Of a stretch of DNA of 64,000 nt, positions 1 through 13,271 are shown one piece after another (position 1 is the first letter of the stretch; every line of letters starts with the position of its first letter). The notes beneath the pieces are model-generated. The model had not been told where the DNA came from. It saw only the letters and a list, made by a program, of their open reading frames with translations, and made no database searches. This DNA comes from Dryococelus australis (lineage: Eukaryota; Arthropoda; Insecta; Phasmatodea; Phasmatidae), in NCBI GenBank assembly GCA_029891345.1, contig CM056999.1:28431418-28495417 (forward strand), read 5' to 3'. Both the position numbers and the translations under genes were made by a program.

Positions 1-16
1 GTCGCGGGTACACGCA
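1..16. repeat. End of 10-bp minisatellite left of element A
   Basis: The first bases read as one and a half units of the same 10-bp repeat (unit close to AGTCRCRGGT) that lies between elements A and B and right of B. Only 16 bases are in the window, so the match is suggestive and not proof that a longer array lies upstream. Confidence 0.4.
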
Positions 17-1600
17 AGTAGTAGGGCCACACGGGTTCTGGCCCACCTAAGGTGAATTACATGTGGGTAGAGCAGATTAATCGTGTATTAGTGGCGAATA
101 CGATTAATTAGTGGATTAATTAGTTAATCCGATTAATTAGTTAATCCGATTAATCTGCAAATTGTATGGTTGGATTAAGTCTTTATCCGATTTTCCAAAA
201 TGTTGGAAAATTTTTAATTTCTTATTTTTAATTTCTGATTATTTTACTTTGGGGTAGGGGTGTTATGTGAAATTGAGGAGCTATCCTCACTGTCTGAGGT
301 CTGGAAACCGACTAAGTAATGACGTCTAGTGTATTGGGTATATAAGACGTGTTGGTGCAAGAGTGGCATAAGGGTCCTTTATATTGTTTGGAGAGCAGCG
401 GAATCGATGTTCACCCTACCACGTCTGGAGGTGTGCTGAGTGGAACGTATGAGACTAATGACAGCAAGATACGTCCACTTCGGACAGGGAAGGCACAAGA
501 GAAGTTCCAGCCAGCTCACTCTCTTAATGCATACTGAAAACTCTCAATAAATTAGATATGGCGTAAATGTTTTCGGCGAAGCAAATATTTGAAAGAAAAG
601 AGACAATTAATGTTCAAAAACACAATGGCAGTTTACTAATTTAATTAAAACATACTCAACTACATGACTCCTTGAATAGCACAAAACAAATGAACTATAC
701 CACTTTAATCAAGCGATTTGAAACATGAGATTTTAAAAATTACTTTAATCATGCAATTAGCACAATACACCTTTATTAAACCGATTAACACGACCTAACT
801 ACAAGTCGTAACGAATGAAACACAAACTGTATATTAAAACTCTAACGAATTAACCACAAAACTATTTCCCTATCAATATACAACAGAAACAGATGATAAT
901 TAATTTAAGTCATTTAAAAAAGTTAATTAAATTAATCAAACATGCGATCCAACTAATGACATTCCCAAGAACCCAGGTGTCATAAAATCAATAAAAAAAC
1001 CACACGTAATACACCAAACCTACCATAGGTTCACGTGAAAACTTCCCATCAATCCATGGAATAACATCCATGTAACCTAATCTCAACAGCGCACTTCATC
1101 GCCCATTAGCTCTCAAGACCAAAACGTAAATACTGACACTCCTTATGAAACAGGAAATATTAACCGAATACAAAGAAATTAATTGTAACACCAAATCGCA
1201 AATGAAATAATAACAATGCCGTGTATTCTATTAAAACTGTCTCACAATATAATTGAACCACTCGCAAATTATGTTTAAGCCTAACACAACTATCAGAGAA
1301 AATCGCTTTGCTATCACCACACGTTCAAAGTAAATAATTTAAAACACACACCACAACCGGGATCCTGCTCTTAAAAACATGTTATCAGTCGGCATGCAGC
1401 AATTCTACAAAAAGGTATTCCCATAACCTGCTGTACGCAGCCGATCGCACTGTGTCGCTCCGACTTGTCACTCTCAATAATCGCCCTGTCGATCTGACTA
1501 CACATTTCATGTAATCGAATAATAATTAAACTTTAATAATTATCCGAAGCAATTATACGAATATGCGAGAGTTTAATAAATAAACGAATCGAATTTGAGA
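17..1600 (+). repeat. Left terminal inverted repeat of element A
   Basis: The reverse complement of 14,515-16,092 aligns along this segment from the tip inward to about 1,600, with many substitutions and small indels. Recognisable anchors are the tip (17-28), the TATATAAG at 339-346, the block near 590-620 and the segment around 1,480-1,530. Divergence between the arms shows the insertion is old. The ORF-like stretch at 349-537 has a diverged counterpart in the other arm but no recognised product. Confidence 0.85.
339..346 (+). promoter_or_regulatory. TATA-box candidate in left TIR, pointing inward
   Basis: The octamer TATATAAG is present here and, inverted, at 15,789-15,796 in the other TIR, about 320 and 300 bases from the respective tips. 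Conservation between two otherwise diverged arms and the inward direction fit a core promoter for element genes. It could be chance in AT-rich DNA; no transcript evidence is available. Confidence 0.4.
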
Positions 1601-2720
1601 ATTGTTGTATGTTGTGTTTGAGATGTCAACACTGCTCCCTTCAGGCAGGTTGGCTGTCCGCTCAGAACTAACCTTCCATAGAGGAAGCAGAATGTGCGCT
1701 TCAACCCCCTCTTCCGCGGCCTCCATCGCCCAAAGAGTGTTGACCCAACATAGATTCCTCTCGACGCCGCTATGACTGGCCCAAAGCCAGTGCCCAACTA
1801 CCTGTCAAGACTAGCTCGATGGGAAATTTGAGATACTAAAAACTGAATTAAAAGCAATCCCATTAAAACCATTATGTCTACAGCAAAGTACATTTATTCC
1901 TTAAAAAACATTTCACTTCCAGGAAATTATAATTATCGGAAAACTTTATACCAAATTAAAGAAATATCCTGCAAACATGTGCGACATTATGCATAATGAT
2001 TTTAAATTTTTATATTTCCAAATAGTGCTATAGAATTGCTTTTATTAAAAATATTTTGTAATACTTTGTTCACCCTAACCGATTACCAAGACTTAAAAGT
2101 AAGAAATATTTGAAAATGTTTAAAAACTGTTTTCCATCCTACATAGTGTATTCACAATAACAAATATTCAAAAAAATTTGTACCTACCATGATTCGATAA
2201 GCATTTTAAATGTACGTGCATATATATTCAAAATAAAAAATAAGTTTTTGCATGTAGAATTCTCTACGAAACCTTGTTATAAACAAAACTTCGTATACAT
2301 GAAAATAAAGACTATCTCTAAAACTTTAATTTTAGAAACGTTCCCCTCCAAATCTTTTGGATAACAAATATACTTCTATTTTATTAAAAAATATCACGTT
2401 TCCATCGGAAATTAAACCGATAGGAATTCGTATCGGACTTGTAAAGTTCCAATATTTCAACAAAAAGCCATCTTTTAGTAATTTCGAACCCGATAGGATT
2501 TTGTAAAGTGACAAAATTAACTATATTTCAACAAAATACTGTATTTTAACTAAGTAAAAAGGCCGCCATTTTTGTTTTTCATTAATATACATGAAAATGG
2601 ATGTACTTCTCAACTCCAAGAAATGTATCAATTCAAAATTATACATATAACATATCACCAAATCCAGAAATTTATTCTGAGAAACTAATATTAGTGAATT
2701 AAAAACAAACAAATTACATA
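1601..2720. other. Internal part of element A without recognisable gene
   Basis: A GC-richer patch lies at about 1,620-1,800 just inside the TIR, followed by AT-rich sequence. The short open frames here show no motif I recognise. The segment runs up to the piggyBac insertion site. Confidence 0.5.
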
Positions 2721-3039
2721 TTAACGCTAGAACTCCCGAGGCGGTCATTTTGACCTTTAAGGATTTTGTTTATGTTCCTAGATACAGAATTTTTATATTT
2801 GAGTGATAAAATTTTATGACTTTTCCTAAATATCCATTTTGAACTCAAGTACATCACAAACTAACAAATACTTCACTTTTAATTTATATATTTATTATTA
2901 TACCTAGAACTCCCACAGCAGTCATTTTGACCTTTCGAAAATATTAATTTAAAAATGCCAGTTTTCGATTATTGTAAATAAACACATTGATACCAGAACA
3001 CATATATGTGTATACAATTAATATTTACTGGATCTAAGA

Positions 3040-3266
<227 letters not shown>

Positions 3267-3534
3267 GTAACTCATATTATGCAGAAGTTCATGCCTTGTA
3301 GATGTAATTTCTGGGTTGGCATCATATGGGAGATTGTTTAGTACATAAAATGTGCAGATTGGTACTAAAGTTATTTATGCTGTTGGTAGCCCTGCAGTGA
3401 TAATGTTGGATGCTCAGTGCATGTTACTGGCACTGCAGAGTAGTGTGTCGTCACTGAGAAGAGATAACAGGCATTTCTGTTGTCTATGTAACACAATAGT
3501 TTTACAATGGAGTAGCAAGAGGGCGTAAATTGCA

Positions 3535-6030
3535 TTGGTGTTGTGGATAACACTTAGTGATACTGCAATATTTATTATGGCGCTATGTAACCTTGCACTG
3601 GAGCAAGCTTTGCAATATTTCCAAGAACTTTCGGAAATAGAATCTGAAGGGGGCGAATTGCTGGACAGCGACGACGATTATGTTCCACAAAATAGTGACT
3701 CGACTGGAAGTAAAGACATCGATGAACCAGAAGACATTATCAATGAGGACACTTCAATCGTTGCAGCTAATGTACCTGGAGATGCTCCTGGTAATTATAT
3801 AAGTAGTATGAAATAAAATCAATAATTGTTTCGGGAACAATAGGTGTCTCGGAAATATTCTGTCTCTACACATGTCCCTTTGTATGTTATGTATGGATGA
3901 AAAAATAAAATAGCTGGACACATAACCAAAAGTATAGAAGGGTATCTAGAGACACAATTAAAATGCATGCGATAAGGCTCGCCATGTTATGAACTATGGA
4001 TAAAAATGAAGTGAGCATGGACTGAGTAAACAAGAAGGAGGATAAACAACCTAAATGAATTTTGTTGCAAATATTTTTGTCAGAAAATTCCGACCTGTAG
4101 GATTTTTGATCAATGCCAACATGATAAGAAGCAAGTATTTACTATGATTAGCCAGCTATTAGTAAATTCAATTTTCTGTGTTATGTGGACTCAGAAAATT
4201 AGTTTTGTTAGCACAGTCTGTTTACATAAAACAAGTCAGAATATGTGTACATATAAAAATATAGCAGCAATAGAAGTATTTTGTAATAGTTACCACTCCC
4301 TGTCCCTCACAATAATTGTTACTACACCATTAGAGGGAAAATATTCCCCTTTTCTTTCTCAATGTAATTCCAATAAATATGAACTATGTCTCTCACTGCT
4401 ATGTATGTATATGCATGTGTAAGCAAGACTTTCTTCTAGAGAATACATTTGTTTTGCAGGCACTGGGGTTGCACCATTCATTACTCAATTTCTTTGTCAA
4501 AATATATCACAAGACATACGGTAAGGTGAGGAAGAGGGCGAGAAAGAGGACGAGGTGAAGAACGTAAACTACCAGAACAAAGTAATGAAGTTCATGCTCC
4601 TTTTGGACATATTCCAGCTAATACAGGTGTAGCACCTGTAATTGGAGGGCATGTTAGAAGTCGATATCAGCATTCTGTGCCAGTAGTTAGTGCTACATTG
4701 TGCAATCCGAATGGAAAGCAGTGGACTGTTGCGAGTGCTGTGACCATGCTGTGGGCAGGATGGGTCTGTATAATGTACTACGTGAAAGTCCAGGACCTTC
4801 AACTAATGCAAAATGCAATATTGATGTGGAGACTGTAGCAAGTGCATTTAGGCTTATTATTGATGAACATATGCCCCAACATATAATAAAATGCACTGAA
4901 CAGAGGCTCGGAATAAGCTGCAAGATGAAATGTGGTCTTTGAGTGTCAAAGAGCTGGAGGCTTTCATTGGTCTGTTGTACCTCCATGGTGTGTGAGGACC
5001 AAAAGGACTTCCACTCGCTAGACTCTCGTCAGCCAAATGGAGTATTTGCTTTTATGGTCAGACAATATCGCGCAACAGATTTAAAGAAATATTGAGGTTT
5101 ATTTGCTTTGACATAAAATCTTCAAGGCTGGGATGTCTGAAGGACAAATTTGCTCTTGTATCGGATATATGGAATCGACTTATCAGGAACTGCATTTACA
5201 GCTACAAACCAGGGGCTGATATTACTGCTGATGAGCAACTTCTCCCTATCAAAGCCAAATGCTGCTTCACTCAATACATTTCCAGCAAGCTTGATAAATT
5301 TGGCATAAAATTCTGGTTGGCTGTTGATGTTGACAATAAGTATATCTTGAACAGATTTCCTTATTTAGCGAAAGCTGAGAAACAGTGAACAGGTATAGAA
5401 GAAATATTCCAGCCGGAGTCAAGAATGCACATTTTCCATTGCAGGATTCATTCATACTGAAGCATAATGACTGAACTCTTATAGTCTACCAAAGAAAGAT
5501 AAACAAAAGTGTACTTGTCATTAGTACTATGCATCCATCTGAATCTATAGGTGGAGATAAGAAATAACTTCCAGAAACAATAATTTTCTACAACTCTACA
5601 AAATTTGGGGTCGATATAGCAGATCAAATGGCCAGACAATACTCGACAAAAGCAGCGTCACGGTGCTGGCCACTCCAAGTTTTCTAAAACATTCTTGAAT
5701 TTACTGGAATCAATTCATGGATATTGTTCAAAGAAGCTACAGGTTCTAGTATCAGCAGCAGAGATTTCATCACAAATCTAGCAGAACAACTTCGAGAAGG
5801 TCATTTGAAAAATCAACAGGAAGCAAAGGAGGGCAACAATCAAGACACCGTTCCACATGAAAATCGCAAGTGCCGTCAGTGCCAGATTTCTAAGTGCAAT
5901 GGAAACAAAACTACTGAAGTTCGTACTGTCTGCACAAAATATGTTTGTGGTAAATGCACAGGCAAAGGTGTAAAAAAAATTGGTCTACTTAGTTTGCCAG
6001 GAAAAGTTAACTCATGCAAAATAAAATGAG
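3535..6030 (+). pseudogene. piggyBac transposase (broken)
   Basis: A cut-and-paste transposase of the DDE_Tnp_1_7 family, broken into at least four open pieces. The piece at 3,535-3,816 is the acidic N-terminus, with a DSDDDYVP-like stretch. The piece at 5,092-5,388 carries the catalytic core: ITADEQLL (first Asp, residue 47 of that piece) and LAVDVDNKY (second Asp, residue 79). The third acidic site lies in VDIADQM near 5,610. The piece at 5,724-6,029 ends in a cysteine-rich zinc domain (CRQCQ, VCTKYVCGKC). Stops and frameshifts occur between 3.8-5.1 and 5.39-5.72 kb. All three catalytic acidic positions survive, but no continuous protein is possible. Confidence 0.9.
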
Positions 6031-6458
6031 AAAAATATTTTCTTCGAAATGTAAGAATTGTGTGTGTTTGAGAATGTCTATAAATAAGACTGGTATACGA
6101 AAGCTGAAACATACAACTCAGAATTGCTTTTTTATTTGAAGTTCAATTCTACTGTCAAACTTATCATTACTGTAAAATCGTTTTATAATATTAATGCTTC
6201 TAAATTTTAGAGGAACTGTTAGGTTACATAAGTAAATGTTTTAATTTGTGTGATGACAAACAACAATGTTATTAAAATGTTTACTGTTATTAATTTTTTT
6301 TGTCAAAGTGTGAAGGATATATGTTCCAAAAGTAAGTGGCATTTTCTGCAATAACATTATACAGAAGTATACATAAAAAAACTTTTTTTTACACTGAAGT
6401 CAAATTGACCCTTCATGTGAGTTCTAGGAGGGTAAAAATTCTGGGAGTTCTAGTTTAA

Positions 6459-6800
6459 AAATGCAAACAAGCACCAAATGTAACAGGTTACCACCCAAAC
6501 ATGATGAATTACAGTACAATCAACAACTAAATGCGAATTACCAAATAAATGAATCCATCACATTTACCTATTGAATTACAAATTAATCACAACAAATTAT
6601 GTCATCATTAAAAGTAATTAAACACAACGAATTACCACCCAAACATGGTAGCCAAATTAAACAAGAAGAATGGTTGCACAATAATTTACAAATTAATTCT
6701 ACATCCATTCCCCATCAATATTGGTAGGTTTATTAAACTAATAATACATCAAATATGTTTTAATGTTTAAGTGAATAACATAATTTTACAAAGCATGGTA
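6459..6800. other. Element A sequence between piggyBac and integrase
   Basis: AT-rich sequence with a twice-repeated aattaccacccaaacatg motif (about 6,490 and 6,635). No gene seen. Confidence 0.5.
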
Positions 6801-7755
6801 TTACAATCTTTTAAGATCTTGATTTTTCATCCACGAATCACGTGCTTTTGAGAAATCTCCCAATCGAGCCAAGAACCTATCTCTTTTCCTTTTAGTGATT
6901 TTGTCAACTCAATATTCATTTGGATAAGACACTTTTTTCAATTCATGTTCTTAAAATCTGCCTTTTATGGGTTCTCCATCATAGGTTCCGAGGTAATATG
7001 CTCTAGGAAATGACTGCCTTACCGAAATAATTTTAAATATTTTGTAAGAATAATTCACAGAATATTTTTTCTCAAAGATCCATCTCAGCTTAGGCAATTG
7101 TACATGATTGCCATCTTTAAACTTTTGCTTTCTATTGTTGATTAATTTAGCATTATTAAATATAGTTTTCATCGATATATTGTCCATAACATTTTCAGAG
7201 CCATCTGGATAGATGGATGATATCTCGAATTATAAAATCTATGTAGTTCAGGCAAAACGTCCACTCAATTGTAAGTCCCCTTCGACGTAAAATACTTGTA
7301 TATTAACTGTTTGGTCGATTTGTTGAATCGTTCTGCTACACTGGCTTTAACGCCTGAATACATTACATAGAGTGTGATTCTATATTTAGCCACTAGTTTC
7401 TGGAAATTCGCATTAAAGAACTCGCTGCATTCATAGGTTTGGAGCAATTCTGGAGTCCTTTCTTGCAAGACAATTTTCATTGCCTTGCTAACCTGTATCC
7501 CAATCTTGTTCTTGACCCCAACCATATTTTGAATAAATATCTATTACAGTTAAAATATACTTGTATCCCTTATTGTATTTCGAAAGCAATGCTATTTCAC
7601 AGAAATTGACTTGAAAAAGAACATTTAAACCAAGAGTAATAACTCTTCTTCTGGGAAACCTTATCCTTGCAGGGGTGTGAAGCTCTTGAGCAATCTTACT
7701 GAATTTCATTAGTAATATAACCATCTTCTGCCAGCTCTTCAATAATAGAAACCAT
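6801..7755 (-). pseudogene. Maverick integrase with chromodomain, element A
   Basis: A retroviral-type (rve) DDE integrase that inserts the element. Reading from 7,755, the pieces show a conserved N-terminus (SIIEELAEDGYI), the core strand YKYILTVIDIYSKYGW, the second core block near 7,420 (LLQTYECSEFF), and KASVAERFNKS with the catalytic Glu. An SH3-like C-terminal block and a chromodomain-like end (6,810-7,190) follow. At least three frame changes are needed. The first catalytic Asp is Asn (FQVNFCEI) and the second is Tyr (QTYECSEF), so the enzyme would be dead even without frameshifts. The length over all pieces, about 318 codons, is normal for the family. The start was chosen at the ATG before SIIEEL. 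Confidence 0.88.
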
Positions 7756-8430
7756 TTTGTTTGTATGTGAATTATTTCAAGACTCTCTCAAAGTAATCAG
7801 AAGTTTTAATCTGTCGACTAATTCATTAGGATTGTTCCAATATACAGGAGAACACCAATAGCCAATTTCATCTTTATATATTCCACTTCTGGCAGTATTG
7901 CTTAATGAATGTAGTTTCGGATGGTTTTCATCATCTGAATGATTATTTGCATTCCTTCAACGAACAAGATCCTTATAATTCTCCAAATCAGTGTCAGAAT
8001 ATCCATTTAGAACATTTAAAAATAATACTTCAAATAATCTGTCACTGACATTAGTTACATAATCACCAACTTGAATTCTATTCTTAGTCAAAAACTGAAT
8101 TACCGAATCTCCCAGAAACCATAGATTCCCTTGTCGATATACACCAAATTTCACATCGCACATAGGCAAAGATTGTTTTATAGCTAAATAATGTCATTTA
8201 AATGAGAAAGGTTTTGCTTTTTCTTCTTTATAGGTTCTTCCGATTTAATTTCCAGTGGTGTTTCATTAGAGAAATTTAACATGGAATGTAATGTATCCAT
8301 TCTACTCATAACAGGTTTAAATATTTCTTCTTTTAAAATATCCAGTTCCATTGTGTGCACATTTAGCTTGTAAAAATTTCTTCTCCACAGCAGATATGAC
8401 TTTATGTAATTCCGAAACAGAGATGGACAT
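7740..8430 (-). pseudogene. Conserved Maverick gene next to integrase, element A
   Basis: The gene begins at the ATG near 8,430 (MSISVSELHKVI). Its middle block at 7,957-8,169 has KFGVYRQGNLWFLGDS, VGDYVTNVSDRLFEVL and YTDxDLxxYK-like patterns, and it ends with KLHSLSNTARSG and NPNELVDRLKLLI-like blocks just before the integrase. From memory this is the layout of an uncharacterised protein that usually sits immediately upstream of the integrase in arthropod Mavericks; its function is unknown. Stops and a frameshift near 8,200 and 7,950 break it. Confidence 0.65.
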
Positions 8431-8549
8431 TTTGTGATTACATTAATGTTTCAGTATTTATATATTAATTAAGATGTTTTTCTAGCTAGTGTGCTAGGTC
8501 GACTAATCTGCAACTTTTCAATATTATCGAATTTGATTAAAAATGTGTA

Positions 8550-9040
8550 TAATTTAATCACAATTTTAACCCTTAAATCGTTACTAAAATAGTATAATCG
8601 ATATTTAAATCACCAATTTCCTTTATCAGATTCATTTGCTTAGCTAAACCAGAATTTTTATTGATAAATTCAACAGCTATATATTGCGTCATTTCTTACA
8701 TTCATGTTTCTAGTTGTTTTGTAATTGTAGTGGTTACCATTTTATTAATTACACTTTTAAAATGGTTTGTTTTAGTTTCAATATTTTGCAGTGTAGTCAT
8801 CACAATTGCCATGTTTCCGAAATGTAACAGATATTCGTAGACACTTTTGTAATTGTTTCAATTATGTGTATTAATTTCTTTTGTATAGCGATTGATTGTA
8901 ATTTAAATACATTCAGTGTAATAGTGTTTAATTCTTCCACATAACATTTATTTATGCGCATCTGTATCTTTCACAACCATACCCACATTGTGTAATATAT
9001 GTCCATTTAGATCACAATTCCCATTGTGATTACTCATTAA
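8550..9040 (-). pseudogene. Unassigned element A gene relic
   Basis: From the ATG at 9,037 the minus strand reads a short block with CDLNGHILHNVG and KDTDAHK before a stop, then further broken open stretches to about 8,560 that look helical. The pattern N-x-N-G-x-x-L-x-N-V followed by D-x-D-A-x-x-K recalls the collar of fibre- or tail-like proteins seen in some viruses and elements, but I cannot assign a function. Its place between the ATPase and the integrase gene supports it being an element gene. Confidence 0.35.
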
Positions 9041-9069
9041 ACAGGCATTGTAATGATTGTGTTTTATAA

Positions 9070-9690
9070 AGCTATGTCCAAACTTAGAAATACTAATTAT
9101 TCTTCACCAGGAAGTAAAAAACTGCCATATTCAGACATATGTCTCCTTTTTATATAGGGAAAGCATAGGTATAGTTACTGGAAAACTCTACATGTTTTTC
9201 CAACAGTAAAACAAATAGCTTTAAACTTTGTAAATTTCATATCGCCCAGAACATGATCATTGTAAATTTGATGTAGATTAATGTTGTCAATTTTCAACAC
9301 AATTAACATATTTGGATTATTTCACAAATTATGTTTTGGAATACATGCATAACTTTGGAATAGATAAAACATCAACATTTAAATGTCTACCAAAACTAGG
9401 TATTGGTGTATTTCACCCTGCAGTATGCACCAAACATCGTCAAATATAAATATGTAATTCGGTAATGCTTCATTCGGAGGTACAATTTCTTCTTTGTTAG
9501 TAAAAGGGATATAATGCATTCTTTCAATTAATAACAAAATTGTTGCTAATTGTTGATTTTTCTCTTATTGTATTGTTTTTGAAAACATTCATTTTCAAAC
9601 TTAAGTCCATTTGGCTGTTCCAACATTGGATGTTCCAGATGAAGAACTACTGTTTATTATGCAACTTATATTTGAAAGTAAAAAAGCCAT
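9070..9690 (-). pseudogene. Genome-packaging ATPase relic, element A
   Basis: A member of the FtsK/HerA-like packaging ATPases of Mavericks and related viruses, which pump DNA into a capsid. Visible blocks on the minus strand are EQPNGLKFEN (about 9,610), IVPPNEALPNYIFIFDDV with the Walker B acidic pair (about 9,450-9,485), YACIPKH with the following LIVLKIDNINLHQIYNDH (about 9,260-9,350), and a C-terminal LGDMKF block. The Walker A region expected near 9,690 is not readable. Stops and frameshifts occur throughout. Confidence 0.75.
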
Positions 9691-9789
9691 GTTTATCATG
9701 TGAAATTATGTGAAATCAGTTTGTGTGAACATCACCTATAACAGCAAACTCGTTAATATTTAACTCATTAAAGCCCACAAGAAAGCTTA

Positions 9790-10310
9790 TTTCGCAGCGT
9801 GATGAGCTACAATGGAGCGGGGCATGTTTACAAAATAGACTGGGATACATCACATGCCAGGGGTGTCGGAGCTGCGGCGGCGGACAGCGAGGCGAGGGAG
9901 AAGCATGACACAAGCTGGGTCATGCACGGCGAGGAGTATAGCTTGAATGCTTGGCCGCTTCATGCAGTAGGCGATACCTTCCAGACACCAGCCCGCCAAC
10001 TTTCCCCTTCCTGCCCGTCCGCATGTGAATGCGTGCTCCCCCGCCATCCCCCTTCACCCAGCAGCTGCTGGAATCCTCAGCATTCCCAGGTGAGTATGTG
10101 CTAAGCACTGCCCCCAACAGTAATGACCACTATTTCATCTCTCCGAACCCTGCGCGGATTCTACGCTGCAACGAGTCGCGCTGGGCGACAGTGCTAGTAT
10201 GCTGCATACTGGCCAGCATGCGACAGTTACCAGTGCAGTACACAGTGCTTTGTGCCTAGCCTTCCACAGCGTGCACGGCCCCTGCGCTTCGTAACAAGCA
10301 AGAGGACTGT
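9790..10310. other. GC-rich block inside element A
   Basis: This block is markedly GC-richer than the AT-rich DNA on both sides, with open frames on both strands (for example 9,799-10,104 plus, 10,135-10,326 minus). None has a recognisable motif. It could be a captured fragment or a separate small insertion; no terminal repeats were found. Confidence 0.4.
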
Positions 10311-11917
10311 GTTTAGAACACAACATTGTAAGACAATACTTAAAATATTATTGAAGTTCTTAAAAAGAATGTATTTTATAAAATTAGGTAAATTACTATA
10401 TACCTTTACAACTTTTTTTTATAAATCTTCGAAAAGAAGTTTAGTAATGATTTTCGTCCAGAATGTTTAAGCAAGGGGAATTTATATGTTGTACTCTACA
10501 TTAATCAATGCAATTAATACCCTCACATACTAACAAATTTATTAGGTTAATTTAAAAAACTTCTTAATTTTTAAAAGAATATTTACAAAAAATACTTTAA
10601 TGGACTTTTGCAAATATTTTACAAATTAATTACAACTACCCAACTCACCCCTCTCATACATCATAACTATAGTAGCCAGGGGCAGTCTTGGCGTCCGAGT
10701 CCCCATTGTAGTCCCTAGACTGTAGCCCAGCAATATACGTGCAGACATAAAAACATTTGGTGAAACTGGGCATGGAGAAGTTTGACTGGCGACCACAGAT
10801 AACAGTGCTCTTTTAACAGTGTGTGCTGGATAATTTCGTTACCGTCTGCATGCGCTGTTCGACAGAAGTCAATTGCTTTTCTGTTTTTGAGTGCAAATGT
10901 TCTGTTAAAATATTCACTAGTATCGAATTAAAATCACGTTAGATAAAAGCAACAACGATGGAGGTGGAATATACTATGTGGCTCGATGCTTCAGCAGATG
11001 AGGTGCTTCGTTTCCACATTTGCATATCATGAAGACAAAATTAATATATTACAAATGCTTGGACCATGAAAATGAAGCCCCCCCCCCCCCCCTGGCCACC
11101 ATCGCTGCCCCTCTGCCATTTTCACGGTGCAAGCATTTGTATTACATAAATATTGATTGTGACAATTTACGGCGTGGCATAGGAAATATCGCGAGGAGAA
11201 TGGATTTCCCAGAAGACAATATATGTTCACACAATATATCAACATTGAGGGGTTTGAGACAGCATAATGCCAAGCCAATGTAAACACATGTTACAGCACA
11301 ATGGTGTTACTTCTAACAAAAGTACAAAAATTATGTATATAATAACACATCAATTTTTACGGAGCTGTCATATATGTAGCCAATGCCAAATGTAATGTCC
11401 TAGTATATTCATAGTTGGCATGTTTTTTTTGATGGTATGGATTCTGTGAATTGTGTCTCATATTACTCTCTTGTCGAAATCAATCGCAATACAACCTTTA
11501 GTTTTGGGGTTGCGAATAAATGTGTAATAAAGAATAATAAATATAAAAAATATATACATTAAATGACACAAATATTTAGAACGATTAGTGCTATAGAATA
11601 ACACAAAATAGAACTGAGAAAAGATAAGAACAAATTGTTATTTACATTTATGCAGATAACATGATCTATGAAGTTAAAGCTAAACTATAGATGTTTTTAA
11701 ATCAATGTTCAAAACTCTTCCCCCAATAACTCCATTTAATTTAGCAAAAATATAGGCAGACTAATGCCAACTTACACTGCAGAAAATCATAAAATGTGGA
11801 ACAATCACTGATTGTATTAAATAAATTGTAACTTACAAATTATCTGCAATAAAATAAGCAGTTTATTGTCCACTTTAAATAAGTTAATATTACCACTGAC
11901 AGTGTTCTGGTGACCTA
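10311..11917. other. Element A interior, no gene recognised
   Basis: AT-rich sequence. The only structured feature is a fold-back at 11,048-11,143: about 25-base imperfect arms (acaaatgcttg... / ...caagcatttgt) around a run of 14 or so C residues. No coding similarity is visible on either strand. Confidence 0.4.
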
Positions 11918-12060
11918 TTGGCTGCCCTCTGTGACACAGTCGGTTGAGTGTTGAGCATGAGTGGTTCCAGTTTCGAATCTCGGGTAGGGCATGGGTTTGG
12001 TTTATTCTCGTCTGTATGGGTCACCCTTTCACCGGAAACATCTTCTCCAATACGCTAACT
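11918..12060 (+). mobile_element. tRNA-derived SINE-like unit
   Basis: The segment CTCTGTGACACAGTCGGTTG followed about 35 bases later by GGTTCCAGTTTCGAATCTC resembles a tRNA-like head with degenerate A and B boxes of RNA polymerase III. A non-tRNA tail follows. No target duplication or poly-A tail was confirmed. Confidence 0.5.
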
Positions 12061-13007
12061 TCAAGAACACAGTTTTCACCGAATTAAATAAGTGTGTGCT
12101 GTACATCTGGAAATATATTTGCAATTTGTCTGCTTTTACAAGTAAAACCTTGGATACTAGTACCCAACTGAATACTTGCTTTTACCTGCAATAAGTACAT
12201 TAACCTACTAAGTGGACTTGCAAGAATATAAATTTAATATTTCAGTAATACTTGTATTTCAATTACGTTGGTAAATAGCGAATGTAAAAAATATAATATG
12301 CTATCAGAAATATCTTTATTTGTACCATAACTGTAATACAAAAATTATCTTAATAAACATAGCATTTGGAATAACATTTACTGGCATAAATGATATACGA
12401 AAATTTATTACAGAGTGTTAAGTTAGTACAAACAATTCTTTTATCATAAAGGTTAAATATATATATTTTGCAGGGATTACACCATGCTGCCGAAGCCAGC
12501 ATTATTTGAGAAAACATCACAACAGATGGCATTACTTTTGCACATGAATCGAAATTCTAGACACAATACATAAACCAACATGGTAATTAAAACCTTTCTA
12601 TATAAACTCTCAATGATTCTATGATTTGTGTGGGCTTTATAATTTGAACACCTAGGCATATGGAGACCACAATTTCACATAAACTACCATTTCATAGCAA
12701 GAATGTTTACATTTAGTTTAATTGGGTGGAATACAATGGGACTGTCCACTACAAATAAAAACACCCATTACCACGACTTTGAGCACATAAATCTATTCAA
12801 AGTTTTTATAGTTTCAAACGAAATGCATTGGCCTAAAGTTACTGATTAGTTATATATTGTTAAGATGTACGCATAAATGAATTAACGCAACTACAAACTA
12901 CACAGTATTGCAGTTGTATCATTTTTGTGATTGTGGGCAAGTGCACTTTTGTAACACTGGGGAAAACTTTTCCATGCCTCTGCAAACATCCTGCGTCCTC
13001 CATTGCC
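12061..13007. other. Element A interior, no gene recognised
   Basis: AT-rich; overlapping short minus-strand frames at 12,350-12,659 show no recognised domain. Confidence 0.4.
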
Positions 13008-13271
13008 TTACATACAACTAGCCCACCGCAACTGATGTTTGTGGAATAGCCGATAGCACTGCCAGATCTGTGTGCGCATGTCGTTCCCCCTGGCTTGGCT
13101 TACTCGTTTCCCAAGCTCAGACATGCCAGGACATCCCCTGGCTTTAATACAATCGTCCATCACCATTCTGAGCAGAGAGAGATAGATCGTGTTATTCTCA
13201 GGTCTTTTCCCTGTCGTAATAATGGCAGTTTCCATACTTTTTTCTCTGCTCCAGCAATCATACACAAACAT
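13008..13271 (-). CDS. Unrecognised ORF in element A
   Basis: An 87-codon minus-strand frame in locally GC-richer DNA, with a basic, Arg/Met-rich composition and the stretch PGMSELGKRVSQARG. I do not recognise it. Part of the underlying DNA (13,150-13,315) has a diverged direct copy at about 13,375-13,570, so it may lie in a duplicated non-coding segment. Coding status is uncertain. Confidence 0.25.
   Translation of the reverse strand: MFVYDCWSREKSMETAIITTGKRPENNTIYLSLLRMVMDDCIKARGCPGMSELGKRVSQARGNDMRTQIWQCYRLFHKHQLRWASCM

Noticed and set aside
349..537. 62-codon ORF in the left TIR as a gene
   Set aside because: The counterpart in the right TIR does not keep the same frame, and no domain is recognisable.
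11918..12060. Genuine tRNA gene
   Set aside because: No complete cloverleaf could be folded; A and B boxes are degenerate and followed by a SINE-like body. The same holds for the tRNA-like stretches at 30.9, 34.6, 49.8 and 60.3 kb.
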